A stretch of 64,000 bases of DNA from Leptospira sp. WS58.C1 (GTDB taxonomy: Bacteria > Spirochaetota > Leptospiria > Leptospirales > Leptospiraceae): assembly GCF_040833995.1 (NCBI RefSeq), contig NZ_CP162137.1, positions 434,001 through 498,000 on the forward strand, written 5' to 3'. The position numbers were made by a program, and so were the translations under genes. Shown piece by piece: positions 17,126 to 27,139 of this stretch. Every line of letters starts with the position of its first letter. The stretch's first letter is position 1. The notes beneath the pieces were generated by a model. The model was not told the DNA's origin, searched no databases, and saw only the letters and a list, made by a program, of their open reading frames with translations.

Positions 17126-17276
17126 CTTTCAGAAATACTTTAAAGTAGCTTAGGGTGAATTTTTTGCCTGAGAGCGAAGCCAGGATGGCGAAGTGACCCG
17201 GAGCTCTGCACAGGATGTGCAGGCGGAGGGGAAGGCAAAAAATTTACTCTAAGAAAATGCTTCATAAAGATTCTGA
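17126..17276. repeat. Structured intergenic element with 21-bp inverted ends
   Basis: Fills most of the 289-bp gap between eutC and the next gene. The arms at 17149-17169 and 17233-17253 (AATTTTTTGCCT and AGGCAAAAAATT at their inner ends) match 19/21, with G-U pairs at both differences; weaker pairing reaches out to TTTCAGAA/TTCTGAAA. The GC-rich centre has a TGCAC-AGGA-TGTGCA hairpin and a block, AGCCAGGATGGCGAAG at 17178-17193, that recurs in another island near 32.2 kb. The remainder up to 17408 shows nothing. Confidence 0.65.
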
Positions 17277-17408
17277 AACAGATTCTTATAAATTTATCAA
17301 ACATTACAAATTCGGCTTGAATCCTTATTCTCTAAGGAATAGATTCTATGGAAAGAACTACTTCGAGAAAGAGCTAGATCATTCTCGATAAGGCGAAAAG
17401 GGAAAAAG

Positions 17409-17639
17409 ATGTATAAAAATAATATAGAATTTATCATTAACTCCACCAACAAAGATGAGCCTATGTATGGCATTATCGCTTTGGTGAGTGATACTCTGGA
17501 ATCCATGAAAGCGGATATAGCTTCACAAAGAGTAGACGAAGATCAAAAGAAGGCTTTTCGTTCCGCTATGAAAGATATGATTTCCGGTTTGATTAAATTG
17601 AACGGCATCGTAGAGGGTGCGGGGCAGAGGGTTAGGTAA
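17409..17639 (+). CDS. Small protein, unknown
   Basis: 76 residues, start ATG preceded by AAGGCGAAAAGGGAAAAAG. Mixed alpha/beta: a first half with YKNNIEFIINSTNKDEPMYG and a helical second half (DEDQKKAFRSAMKDMISGLIKLNGI). No signal peptide, no membrane segment, no family I recognise. It converges with the AsmA-like gene; a short AT-centred inverted repeat (AGCGAAA/TTTCGCT at 17641-17655) lies between the stops. Confidence 0.6.
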   Translation: MYKNNIEFIINSTNKDEPMYGIIALVSDTLESMKADIASQRVDEDQKKAFRSAMKDMISGLIKLNGIVEGAGQRVR

Positions 17640-17661
17640 GAGCGAAAATTTCGCTTAACTA

Positions 17662-18600
17662 TCAATCCTTCCCCAAAAACAAGCGGATCCCTTTCGCTAT
17701 CGTTTGCAAGGTTCTGGCCATCAAACCTTCCAGCTTGGTTTGAAGGAATAATTCCATGATCAATTTTCTGAGGGCCAGATCGAAAGGGAGATTAAAATCG
17801 TTCCAATCAACTCCGAATCGGAATGGATAAGATTCGGATTCCTCTTCTTCTCCAAGGCCGGTATGTAATAAAGTGCCTTCGAAGTCGGTATGATGTTCGT
17901 CTATATGCCGAAATTCTAAAGTAAGATGCACTTGCTTTTTGAATAAAGGTAATGGGATAATTTCCAGCCCGGCAAGTTCCCCCCAGGTGATGCCGCTCAA
18001 CGTCAGATATCCCCTGTCTCCACCTTTAAGCGTTCCGGTTCTAAGTAGTCCTTCTCTTCCGAGCCTACAAGAGCCCATTCTGCTTCTAAAAAGGATCTCT
18101 AACGGAGAGCCTGCATCCAAAACCCCGTTCTCTATTTTGATGTCCCGGATCTGTATATTAAATACCGGAGTTAAGGTCTTGTCCTCTATATCTATACTGG
18201 AATGGGATACCTTCTCCAGTTTGAATTGGATCCTTCCTCTTTTGGGAAGGTATTCTATTTTTTTCCGGGATTCTACTCTGTTGGTGTAATCCATATGGAA
18301 TGAGCGGACATTCACTCCTCTGAATATTAGCTTTCCTTTAAATAGATTGGAAAACGAGATCCTGAAATGAACAAAACTACCTTTCGCATGAACGATATCC
18401 GTTCCGAGTTCTCCTGGGAAGAATAGTACGAAATGTCTGGCCCAAACCCAAAGTCCCGGCAGTATGATGCCGGGTGTCAACCATCTGAACTTGAACAACC
18501 TAAACGATATTATATTTACGAGAAGCTGTAAAATTGGGCCGCTTAGAATGAACTGAAGGCCTAAGTAGCCGAATAATACTAATAGGATCGGAAAAGGCAT
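17662..18600 (-). CDS. Membrane-anchored AsmA-like protein, unknown
   Basis: 312 residues. Two hydrophobic N-terminal stretches (ILLVLFGYLGLQFILSGP and ILPGLWVWARHFVLFF region) anchor it; the remainder is mostly beta-strand with repeated patterns such as FRGVNVRSFHMDY, IDIEDKTLTPVFNIQIRDIKIENG and LTLEFRHIDEHHTDFEGTL, which recall AsmA/DUF748-type proteins of the envelope. This is a fold-level resemblance only. It lies 20 bp after the TerB-like gene on the same strand and is probably in one operon with it. Confidence 0.6.
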   Translation of the reverse strand: MPFPILLVLFGYLGLQFILSGPILQLLVNIISFRLFKFRWLTPGIILPGLWVWARHFVLFFPGELGTDIVHAKGSFVHFRISFSNLFKGKLIFRGVNVRSFHMDYTNRVESRKKIEYLPKRGRIQFKLEKVSHSSIDIEDKTLTPVFNIQIRDIKIENGVLDAGSPLEILFRSRMGSCRLGREGLLRTGTLKGGDRGYLTLSGITWGELAGLEIIPLPLFKKQVHLTLEFRHIDEHHTDFEGTLLHTGLGEEEESESYPFRFGVDWNDFNLPFDLALRKLIMELFLQTKLEGLMARTLQTIAKGIRLFLGKD

Positions 18601-18620
18601 GGGAGAGAGGGCGACTTGAG

Positions 18621-19127
18621 TCAGTCCTCGTCGCCGTCCGTATATTTATTATCTATGTTTTTCTTATCCATGGAAGAAATTTCCAACTCCTTGGCCAGAT
18701 CTTCTAAAAATTCCTTTTCTCTATCCGTAAATTTGCCGTCACTCGTTACGATACATACTGCATCTTCGTAAAAATTCGCGGCTAAGACCGGATTTCCTTC
18801 CGCAAAATCAGTGATCATCTTAATCGGAAGTGGAGATTCGAACACTTCGGATAATTCTTCTATGATCTCGGCCTTTTGGTCTTGATGATGATCAAAGATA
18901 CAATCCTTATCGAACATAGCTTTTACCATTTGTCCGACTAGGTTTCCTTCTTTTCTATGAAAGACTCCGTCTGCATGACAAGAATAAGACCAAAGACTGA
19001 CTAACACTTTGGCGTAATTCATCTTGAGTTGAAAAATCTCGGACTCTCTATCCAGACTTTTCTGAAATTTTTCGTAAAACTCATGACCCGGCAGAACTTT
19101 ACTAGCCAAGGATGAAACCCTTTCCAT
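18621..19127 (-). CDS. TerB-like protein
   Basis: 168 residues, helical, with two acidic-loop segments, SCHADGVFHRKEGNLV near the middle of the N-half and VTSDGKFTDREKEFLEDLAKEL near the C-terminus, matching the metal-binding repeats of the TerB/DUF533 fold. GGAAGG lies 8 bases before the ATG. It heads the two-gene run with the AsmA-like protein and is divergent from metG. TerB domains are linked to tellurite resistance and membrane stress in some bacteria; the role here is unknown. Confidence 0.65.
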   Translation of the reverse strand: MERVSSLASKVLPGHEFYEKFQKSLDRESEIFQLKMNYAKVLVSLWSYSCHADGVFHRKEGNLVGQMVKAMFDKDCIFDHHQDQKAEIIEELSEVFESPLPIKMITDFAEGNPVLAANFYEDAVCIVTSDGKFTDREKEFLEDLAKELEISSMDKKNIDNKYTDGDED

Positions 19128-19242
19128 TTTAATGCCTTCCTTACGATGGCGATCCCGTTTTTCCGATGTATTTTAACCCAACCTGCGGTTTTGCAATGAA
19201 AATCCATGTTGATTTTGGGGGAATTTTTCTCAACCTGACTAT

Positions 19243-21273
19243 GTGAGTTCCGAAACAAAACGAAAGATCCTAGTTACTTCCGCTTTGCCTTACGCGAATG
19301 GTCCCATTCATTTGGGCCATGTTCTGGAAGCGATCCAGACTGATATTTATGTTCGTTATCAAAAATCTATAGGCAATGAGTGCTATTTTTTCTGCGCGGA
19401 CGATACCCATGGCACACCCATCATGCTTGCTGCAAGAAAAGAAGGGATTAGCCCGGAAGAATTGATTGACCGAGTCAGAGCGGAACATTACCGGGATCTC
19501 TCCGGCTTTTTAGTGGGATACGATAATTATTATACCACTAACTCGGAAGAAAATCGAATCCTTTCCGAGGAAATTTATCTTTCTTTGAAGGGAAAGGGGC
19601 ATATATCGGAAAGAGAGATCGAGCAGGCCTATTGTGATACCGATAAGATGTTCCTTCCTGATCGTTTTATCAAGGGGACTTGTCCGAATTGTGGGACCCA
19701 GGATCAATACGGAGATAGCTGCGAGAATTGCGGAGCAACTTATTCTCCTAAGGATCTAAAAGATTCTCATTGCTCCTTATGCGGTAACCCACCCGTTAGT
19801 CGAAATTCTAAACATATCTTTTTTAAGTTGGGTGATTTCGAAAAATATCTTTCCGACTGGGTCGAAAAGGATTCCCACGTTGCGGACGGTGTTCGTAAAA
19901 AACTGAAAGAATGGTTCGAGACGGGGCTTCAGGATTGGGATATTTCTCGTGACGGGCCTTATTTCGGTTTTAAGATCCCCGGCGAGACCGAAAAATATTT
20001 TTATGTTTGGTTAGATGCTCCTATCGGCTATATGGCTTCCAGTTTGAATCATTTCAAGGGGGATCGTAAAAAATTCGATTCCTTCTGGAAAGACGAGAAG
20101 GCGGAGATCTCCCATTTTATCGGAAAAGATATATTATATTTTCATACTTTATTTTGGCCTGCTACCTTAGAAGGAAGCGGATATCGTTCTCCTACTCAGG
20201 TCCATGTCCACGGTTTTATAACCGTGAACGGAGAAAAGATGTCCAAGTCCAGAGGCACTTTCATCAAGGCGGAAGGTTACCTAAAACATTTGGATCCGGA
20301 ACATCTTCGCTTCTATTTGGCTGGGAAACTCGGGCAAGGAATGGACGACCTGGATCTTTCTTTCGACGATTATACTGCGAAGGTAAATTCGGACTTTGTA
20401 GGGAATTTTGTAAACCTGGTTTCCAGGGTAGCTACTTCTATATTAGATAAACTTGATAGAACTTTGGGTAGTTTGGATGCGGAAGGAAAGAAGGTCTTGG
20501 ACGAACTTAGAAGCTCCGAATCCAAGATCAAAGAATGGTATGAAACCAGAAATTATACCAGAGTAATGAAGGAATGTTCTCGTTTAGGGGATATTGCGAA
20601 TAAATACGTAAACGATCTTGCCCCATGGATCCAGATTAAATCGGATGCGGAAGCTGCTCGAAAAACGGTAACCGTCGCTTTGAATGCAGCCAGAATTCTT
20701 TCCATTTATCTGTATCCTGTTCTTCCTAAATCAGGGGAGAAGGTGTATAAAATTTTAGGTTTAAATAAAAAGCCCGAGTTTGCGGATCTTTCTTCCGATC
20801 TGGAAAAAACAAAAGTATCCGCTTACGAAATGATCACCAAACGTGTAGAGGAAAAATCGATTCAAACCATGTTAGAAGAAAACGCTTTGGAAACTAAATC
20901 CGTTCCACCTGCAACTCCGTCCGCTCCTACTAAGGCAGAAGGAATTTTGGAAATTTCTATCGAGGATCTAAGCAAGGTAGATCTGAGAGTCGGTAAAATT
21001 ATAGAGGCCGGTCCTGTGGAAGGTGCGGATAAATTAGTCCAAGTAAAATTGGATCTGGGTCCTCTTGGAACTAAGAACGTTTTTGCAGGTATTAAAGCCG
21101 CTTATCAACCTCAGGATCTGATAGGGTTGACGATTGTTGCGGTTGCCAACTTGAAACCTAGAAAGATGAAGTTCGGGGTTTCGGAAGCTATGCTTTTGGC
21201 TTCCGGTGAAGGCGATAGACTCAGTCTTTTTGTGCCTCATAGAGGTGCTAACCCTGGCGATAAATTGAAGTAA
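19243..21273 (+). CDS. metG: Methionyl-tRNA synthetase
   Basis: 676 residues. Starts at a GTG (an ATG two bases earlier meets a stop). The class I HIGH motif appears as NGPIHLGH, the zinc knuckles as CPNCG, CENCG and CSLCG, and the KMSKS loop as GEKMSKSRGTF. The anticodon-binding helical domain follows, and from about residue 565 a C-terminal EMAPII-type tRNA-binding domain (KVDLRVGKIIEAG) serves dimerisation. It charges tRNA-Met in the cytoplasm. glnD follows after 30 bp and may be co-transcribed. Confidence 0.98.
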   Translation: MSSETKRKILVTSALPYANGPIHLGHVLEAIQTDIYVRYQKSIGNECYFFCADDTHGTPIMLAARKEGISPEELIDRVRAEHYRDLSGFLVGYDNYYTTNSEENRILSEEIYLSLKGKGHISEREIEQAYCDTDKMFLPDRFIKGTCPNCGTQDQYGDSCENCGATYSPKDLKDSHCSLCGNPPVSRNSKHIFFKLGDFEKYLSDWVEKDSHVADGVRKKLKEWFETGLQDWDISRDGPYFGFKIPGETEKYFYVWLDAPIGYMASSLNHFKGDRKKFDSFWKDEKAEISHFIGKDILYFHTLFWPATLEGSGYRSPTQVHVHGFITVNGEKMSKSRGTFIKAEGYLKHLDPEHLRFYLAGKLGQGMDDLDLSFDDYTAKVNSDFVGNFVNLVSRVATSILDKLDRTLGSLDAEGKKVLDELRSSESKIKEWYETRNYTRVMKECSRLGDIANKYVNDLAPWIQIKSDAEAARKTVTVALNAARILSIYLYPVLPKSGEKVYKILGLNKKPEFADLSSDLEKTKVSAYEMITKRVEEKSIQTMLEENALETKSVPPATPSAPTKAEGILEISIEDLSKVDLRVGKIIEAGPVEGADKLVQVKLDLGPLGTKNVFAGIKAAYQPQDLIGLTIVAVANLKPRKMKFGVSEAMLLASGEGDRLSLFVPHRGANPGDKLK

Positions 21274-21303
21274 ACTTAGTCTAACAGCTAGTAGGAACGA
21301 GAC

Positions 21304-23940
21304 TTGCCTTTAGAATTAGACATCTCCTATAGTTTTCAAAGGCTTTTGGAAAAAAGTAGGGCGGTCGCTTCCGGTCGCTTGGTCTCTCGTCAGCTCACAT
21401 TTATTATAGATTCCTTTTTGAGGACCAGGTTTGAAAAGTCTTCCGGCATTTTAAAAAAAGGGGAAGAAGTCGCGGTTATCGCCCTAGGCGGATATGGCCG
21501 CATGGAAATGGCGCCTCATTCGGACGTAGATATATTATATTTACATAATGGAGTTCCGGATTCCAAACTATCGGAGATTATCTCGTCCATTAATACGTAC
21601 CTTTACGATTCCGGAAAAGAAGTAGGGCATACATGCAGGACCATCAAAGAATCGTTTCGTTATTTGGATGATATGTCCAGTTTTCATGCGATTTTAGACA
21701 GTCGTTTCCTGACAGGCTCCAAGGAATTATTCAAAAAATACCAGGAAGAATTTTTGGCGAAACTTCCTCCAAAGTTTGCAACCAGATACAACCAGGCTAA
21801 AGAGGAGCAACTTTCGGAAAGGTTCTTAAGAGAAGGAAGACCTATTCTTCTTTCGGAACCGAATTTAAAAACGGATCTCTGCGGGTTGAGGGATATCCAA
21901 TATTTGTACTGGACCGAAAAATCCAGAAGCCCGATCCGTTCTTTGGGCGGACTTGCAGTTCTGCCCTTTTTTCAAAGTGGAGAAGTCCAGGCCCTAGAAG
22001 AAGCTTACGATTTTTTGATCCGCGTCCGGACAGCGCTTCATATTCTTACAGGCAGAAAACATGATCGTTTGGATCTGAATCTTCAACCTGAAGTGGCTGA
22101 GTATCTTGGCTTCGGTAAAAAAGAAGATATGCAAACTATAGAGAAGTTTATGAACACTCTCTATAGCCATCAGAAGAATATATTTTTTATCGTTCGTATC
22201 TATTTGGATTCTTTGTTAGCGGCTCAAAAAAAAGAAGAGGCCCAAAATTTCGAATATGAAGGGATCCGATTCTTGAAGATTGGGAATACGATCTTTCCTC
22301 CTAACGAAGGAAATTTATTCGCGGATCCTCATACATTATACAAGGATCTTTTACTAACCTTCAGAATGTTCCAAGAAACGGGTTTAGAGGTTTCCGGCGG
22401 ATTACTCAGCGAGATCAGATTCGCTTCTCACTTTTTGGACGACGACTTCAGATATTCTGCGGAAGTGAACGGGGAATTTATCCGAATTCTACAGAATAAA
22501 AAAGATAGAGGAAGGATATTAAAGTTAATGCATGAATGCCAGGTGCTCGGAGCGCTTTTGCCTGAGTTTGGTGCATGTACGAATTTTCCTTTGTTTAGTT
22601 ATCATCATGAGTTCACTGTGGATGAACATACCCTTTTGATCCTACATGAATTGGATCGTTTGGATAAGGGAGAGTTCGAAGACAGAGAGATCCTCGAAGT
22701 TTACGGAGAATGTGATAAGACCGAAATTTTGGCTTTGGCAATTCTTCTTCATGATGCCGGAAAAGTGAAAGAAGGCGATCATTCGGAATACGGTGCGGAA
22801 CTTGCCGTTTCTGTCGGATCTCGTTTAGGTCTATCGGAAGAAGATACGGATCTATTCCGTTTCCTGGTAGAAAAACATATCCTGATGTCGGAACTTTCTT
22901 CTAAGAGAGATATTTCGGATAAGATCTTGATACGTAACTTTGTGAGAACTGTTTCTAACCCGGACAGACTCAAACTTTTATATATTCTGACCATTATCGA
23001 TACCAAGTCAGTCGGTACGAATGTTCTTACGAATTGGAAAAAAGCCATCTTAAGCGAACTTTATAAAAATTCCATAAACTTCTTCCTTACAAATCGAACA
23101 GACCATGAGGATGCTCATGGTGAAGAAGAACGGATCGCACTTGCAAAAGACTTAGTTGCATATTTAACCGAAAAAGAAGGACAAGATCCTAAGATCGCCA
23201 AAACGATCGCTTCTTTTGCGTATTCGGTTATCCCGGTAAGTTTTTTGAAAACAGTGTCGAATAGAAAAATATTAAAATATTTTAAATCGATTACTTCTCT
23301 GAGCCAGGACCTTAACTCCGATCTACTCTTGGACTTGGAACAAGACCCTGCTTTCGTAACTGTTGAAGTAGTAAGTCGAAATATTCCCGAGATCTTATTG
23401 GATCTTTGTTGTTCCGTTTCTTCCGAAGGATTAAATCTGGTTGGGATGCAGAGTTATACTTTCGAAGAATTCCAGATCCATATTCTTCAAGTAACGGATT
23501 CTCAAGGGAGCGGTAATATTTCTTCCGAAAGACTTTCCAGGATGGAAGGCAAACTTAGACTGATGGCTTCCGGAGAATTACAAAGAGACAGTATCGCTTT
23601 CGAAAGAACGGAGTGGAATCCACGTAAGACGATCCCGGAAAGTATCGTCAATCGTTCCGTTCGTTTTTCCAACGAAGATGTTACGGATACCACCATTATG
23701 GAAGTCCGTATGCCTGATATGGTAGGCTTAGTGTATCGGATATTACGAAAAGTATTCGATTTCGGTTTAAAAGTTTCTCATTTGAGGGTCTCGACTTCTG
23801 CGGACTATGCTTATGACTCATTCTATCTCCAGACCAAGGACGGAGAACAGGTAAAAGATGCAGAATTGTTAAAATCCTTGGAAGATAAGATCTTGATAAT
23901 CCAGCCGGTGGAAAGGATGACAGGGGAACTCGTTTTTTAA
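21304..23940 (+). CDS. glnD: PII uridylyltransferase / uridylyl-removing enzyme
   Basis: 878 residues with the full GlnD order: nucleotidyltransferase domain ([21 protein letters not shown] with the metal-binding Asp pair), GlnD-type linker helices, an HD domain ([17 protein letters not shown]) for removal of UMP, and two C-terminal ACT domains that sense glutamine (around [16 protein letters not shown] and [14 protein letters not shown]). It modifies the PII protein in response to nitrogen state. The start is a TTG with AGGA 8 bases upstream. The GH13 gene follows 2 bp after the stop. Confidence 0.93.
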   Translation: MPLELDISYSFQRLLEKSRAVASGRLVSRQLTFIIDSFLRTRFEKSSGILKKGEEVAVIALGGYGRMEMAPHSDVDILYLHNGVPDSKLSEIISSINTYLYDSGKEVGHTCRTIKESFRYLDDMSSFHAILDSRFLTGSKELFKKYQEEFLAKLPPKFATRYNQAKEEQLSERFLREGRPILLSEPNLKTDLCGLRDIQYLYWTEKSRSPIRSLGGLAVLPFFQSGEVQALEEAYDFLIRVRTALHILTGRKHDRLDLNLQPEVAEYLGFGKKEDMQTIEKFMNTLYSHQKNIFFIVRIYLDSLLAAQKKEEAQNFEYEGIRFLKIGNTIFPPNEGNLFADPHTLYKDLLLTFRMFQETGLEVSGGLLSEIRFASHFLDDDFRYSAEVNGEFIRILQNKKDRGRILKLMHECQVLGALLPEFGACTNFPLFSYHHEFTVDEHTLLILHELDRLDKGEFEDREILEVYGECDKTEILALAILLHDAGKVKEGDHSEYGAELAVSVGSRLGLSEEDTDLFRFLVEKHILMSELSSKRDISDKILIRNFVRTVSNPDRLKLLYILTIIDTKSVGTNVLTNWKKAILSELYKNSINFFLTNRTDHEDAHGEEERIALAKDLVAYLTEKEGQDPKIAKTIASFAYSVIPVSFLKTVSNRKILKYFKSITSLSQDLNSDLLLDLEQDPAFVTVEVVSRNIPEILLDLCCSVSSEGLNLVGMQSYTFEEFQIHILQVTDSQGSGNISSERLSRMEGKLRLMASGELQRDSIAFERTEWNPRKTIPESIVNRSVRFSNEDVTDTTIMEVRMPDMVGLVYRILRKVFDFGLKVSHLRVSTSADYAYDSFYLQTKDGEQVKDAELLKSLEDKILIIQPVERMTGELVF

Positions 23941-23942
23941 AA

Positions 23943-25676
23943 ATGGTTCCCAGTATGGATTCGGGTAGTCGTTCCACAGTCACTTCTAAAAGAAAAAAAG
24001 AAACCGCGGCATCTGTTAGGTTGATGAAAAAACCTAATTCTCCACGCCGGGGCAAAAAAATAGACGCCGACTGGTGGAAGAACGCGGTAGTTTATCAGAT
24101 CTATCCTAGAAGTTTTCATGATACAAACGGGGACGGAATCGGCGACTTAGAAGGTATCATCCAAAAACTGGATTATCTAAATGATGGGACTCCGAATTCT
24201 CTGGGTATCGATGCCATCTGGCTTTCTCCTATCTATCCTTCTCCAATGTATGATTTCGGATACGATATTTCGGATTACGAAAGTATCGATCCAGTGTTCG
24301 GCGACTTAGACACCTTCAAACGTTTATTAAAAGAAGCTCATAAACGGAAAATCAGGATCATTATGGACCTGGTTGCGAACCACACTTCGCATCAACATCC
24401 TTGGTTTTTAGAATCCAGATCTTCCAAAGACAATCCTAAAAGAGATTGGTATATTTGGAAGGACCCAGTGGATGGAAAACCTCCTAATAATTGGATGGGC
24501 ACTTTCGGGGGAAGGGCTTGGACCTTGGACAAAACCACAGGTCAATATTATTATCATTCCTTTTTAGCGGAACAACCCGACCTGAATTGGAGAAATCCTG
24601 AGGTTAAAAAAGCGATCTTCTCTATGGTCAAAAATTGGCTGGATCTCGGGGTGGACGGTTTCCGTTTGGATGTTGTGAATCTATTCATTAAGGATTCGGA
24701 ATTAAGAAGTAATCCTCGTAAAAGATGGATCGCAAGACCTTTCGATCAGCAAAACCATATTTACGATCGTGATCGTCCTGAAATGCACGACATTCTGAAA
24801 GACCTCAGAAAACTTTTGGATTCGTACGGAGATAGAATGTCCGTAGGTGAAGTGATGATGGAACCTCCCGGTACAAGCGCACTCCCCGCTTCTTATTACG
24901 GAGCGAAGGGGGACGAACTTCATCTGGCATTCAACTTTGCTTTCTTTTACACACCTTGGAAGGCCGAAAAATTCAGGGATGTGATCAAAGAATGGGAGAA
25001 GTATCTCCGAGATAAGGGATGGCCGAATTATACATTAAGTAATCATGATTTCCGCAGACATATCACCAGATATTCAAAGGGAAAAGAGACGACCGCTAGA
25101 GCTAAGATAGCCGCTCTAATGCTTTTGACCCTGAGAGGAACTCCTTTCTTATATTACGGGGAAGAACTGGGAATGATGGACGAACGAGTCCCTAAAAATC
25201 GCATCCAAGATCCGGTAGGGATCAGATACTGGCCTGTTTATCCGAGCCGAGACAACTGTAGACTCCCGATGTGTTGGTCCGGAGATGTGAACGGAGGCTT
25301 TAGCAAGGGTGAACCTTGGCTTCCCGTTTTTTCCAAATACGAATCCGTAAATGTGGAAACCCAATCCAGATCCATCGATAGTTTATTAAATTTTTATAAA
25401 AAGTTAATATGGCTAAGAAAAGGGAACGAGATCCTGAAAAAAGGGTCACTCGCCTTGGATTACGATTCTCCTCCTGGAGTTCTGCAATACACCAGAGAGT
25501 TCGAAAAGAAAAAATGCCTGATTATTTTGAACTTTGAGAATGAGTCCAAAAAGATCGTAGCAAATGCGAACCGCACCGCTCAGATACTTATCTCCACGCA
25601 TAGAAAACCGGAGAAGATGGAAATTCCGGTGGTATTCGAGATCGCACCTTATGAAGGTTTGGTTTTAGAATATTAA
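23943..25676 (+). CDS. GH13 alpha-glucosidase (oligo-1,6-glucosidase type)
   Basis: 577 residues. After a basic N-terminus of about 35 residues comes a GH13 barrel: NAVVYQIYPRSFHDTNGDGIGDL, DLVANHTS, the nucleophile Asp243 in GFRLDVVN, acid/base Glu303 in VGEVMM and Asp369 in LSNHD. The QIYPRSF start and overall length fit the GH13 branch of oligo-1,6-glucosidases, alpha-glucosidases and trehalose-6-phosphate hydrolases; the substrate cannot be settled by eye. No signal peptide, so cytoplasmic. The ATG at 23943 lies 2 bp after glnD; a second ATG at 23955 is also possible. Confidence 0.9.
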   Translation: MVPSMDSGSRSTVTSKRKKETAASVRLMKKPNSPRRGKKIDADWWKNAVVYQIYPRSFHDTNGDGIGDLEGIIQKLDYLNDGTPNSLGIDAIWLSPIYPSPMYDFGYDISDYESIDPVFGDLDTFKRLLKEAHKRKIRIIMDLVANHTSHQHPWFLESRSSKDNPKRDWYIWKDPVDGKPPNNWMGTFGGRAWTLDKTTGQYYYHSFLAEQPDLNWRNPEVKKAIFSMVKNWLDLGVDGFRLDVVNLFIKDSELRSNPRKRWIARPFDQQNHIYDRDRPEMHDILKDLRKLLDSYGDRMSVGEVMMEPPGTSALPASYYGAKGDELHLAFNFAFFYTPWKAEKFRDVIKEWEKYLRDKGWPNYTLSNHDFRRHITRYSKGKETTARAKIAALMLLTLRGTPFLYYGEELGMMDERVPKNRIQDPVGIRYWPVYPSRDNCRLPMCWSGDVNGGFSKGEPWLPVFSKYESVNVETQSRSIDSLLNFYKKLIWLRKGNEILKKGSLALDYDSPPGVLQYTREFEKKKCLIILNFENESKKIVANANRTAQILISTHRKPEKMEIPVVFEIAPYEGLVLEY

Positions 25677-25697
25677 TGGTTTAAAATCCTAGGGAAA

Positions 25698-25717
25698 CGG
25701 GGTCTTCTCCGCTTTTT
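25698..25717 (+). terminator. Short terminator after the GH13 gene
   Basis: A CGGGG/CTCCG stem with a TCTT loop at 25698-25711, followed by C and five T. Confidence 0.55.
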
Positions 25718-25821
25718 ACGACTATTTCCTTGTTTTCGGTTTCTATTTATTCCTAATTCTGATCGTTTTCATGGCTTAAAGTTAAGATTTCGGAATAACT
25801 CTTATACTAGAGGGTTTTCGA

Positions 25822-27030
25822 GTGAAATTTTTAGCCGTTTTATTCTTCTTTTTTTTCCACATCGTTCTTTTGGCCCAGGACGCATCTCCCACATCAACCT
25901 GTATTGAACCGGAAAGTTTACCTTCAAAACCGGCAAAGGATTTGGCAAAACGAGAAGATCCATTAATTTTGAAAAGGGAGAACGAGGAACAATTCTTACT
26001 CTCTATGGATTTTATGAAATCCAAAGTCAAAAACGTAAAAATCCCCACCGAAGTAAAGGAAGGGACCTTCATAACAGTTACGTATATTCATTCGATTTGT
26101 AAAAATTCTTTTTACGATCAACAAAGATTGGATAAGGAAAGAAGAAAAGAATTATTGAGAATATTCCCTACACTGGAAAACAACTTGTTAGTGGAATGGA
26201 AAGAAAAGAAATACGAATCTTGCGGTGAAAAAGAAAATACTTCGGATAAATTTCACGGCTTTGCTATAAATTACAGACAAAAACCGTCTGGCGAAACATG
26301 GAAGAAGGAAAAAGAGATCCTATTCGGAAAGAAACCGGAAATCTCCGTCGAAAGTCGTTCTGAATCTTGTGTTACCGTATCGAAACATTCTCCACAATTT
26401 CAAAAAGACGAAATCGTTTCGAAAGTTTTGGAAAGAAAGAAGGAATGGAACGGGGCGATTGTTGGAGACCTTACCGGAAGTATGTTTCCTTACACACAGC
26501 AATTATTCCTTTATTTTAAATTGCAGACCCTTAAGAGGATCGAGAGAGCATTCGTTTTTTTTAATGATGGAGACCGTACTCCCGATGAAAAAAAAGTAAC
26601 CGGAAAGACCGGAGGGATCTATTTCCAAAAATTGAAAAATTATGAGGAACTAGAAAAATTAGCGAAAGCTGCCATTAGCGGAGGATACGGAGGCGACAGC
26701 CCGGAAAATGATATTGAGGCTTTGATCAAAGCACAGGCAGTCTGTCCCGAATGTAAAGAGCTGATCCTGATTGCGGATAATTTCTCCAATATGCGGGACT
26801 ATTCTTTGATGAGCCAAATTCAAAAACCTGTAAGAGTAGTGTTATGCGGTTCCTACGCAGGGATTAATACTGAATATCTGGATTTAGCTAGAATTACTAA
26901 AGGATCTGTTCATACAATCGAAGAGGATTTGGAAAATCTGATGGAGTTGAATGAAGGTCAAATAATTGAATTGAACAAGAAAAAATACGTATTGGAAAAA
27001 GGCAGATTTAAACCGATCCAATCCATTTAA
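25822..27030 (+). CDS. Secreted protein with VWA-like domain
   Basis: 402 residues from a GTG start with AGAGGG upstream, itself behind a TATACT -10 box at 25801-25815. A signal peptide of about 17 residues ends in LLAQDA. The second half (from about 210) resembles a von Willebrand A fold: GAIVGDLTGSMFPYTQQL gives a MIDAS-like DxTxS, then AFVFFNDGD, SGGYGGDSPENDIEAL and a late LILIADNFSNMRDY. Four Cys are spread through the protein. It is probably periplasmic or surface-exposed. Partner and function unknown. Confidence 0.65.
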   Translation: MKFLAVLFFFFFHIVLLAQDASPTSTCIEPESLPSKPAKDLAKREDPLILKRENEEQFLLSMDFMKSKVKNVKIPTEVKEGTFITVTYIHSICKNSFYDQQRLDKERRKELLRIFPTLENNLLVEWKEKKYESCGEKENTSDKFHGFAINYRQKPSGETWKKEKEILFGKKPEISVESRSESCVTVSKHSPQFQKDEIVSKVLERKKEWNGAIVGDLTGSMFPYTQQLFLYFKLQTLKRIERAFVFFNDGDRTPDEKKVTGKTGGIYFQKLKNYEELEKLAKAAISGGYGGDSPENDIEALIKAQAVCPECKELILIADNFSNMRDYSLMSQIQKPVRVVLCGSYAGINTEYLDLARITKGSVHTIEEDLENLMELNEGQIIELNKKKYVLEKGRFKPIQSI

Positions 27031-27139
27031 AACGAACAACGTTTAACGAATTTTGCTTATATTAGAAAATTCAAAAAAATAGTCGCAGTTCGTATGATTT
27101 ACCCTAATATAGTTTTAAGTAAGATTATTAGGGAATTAT

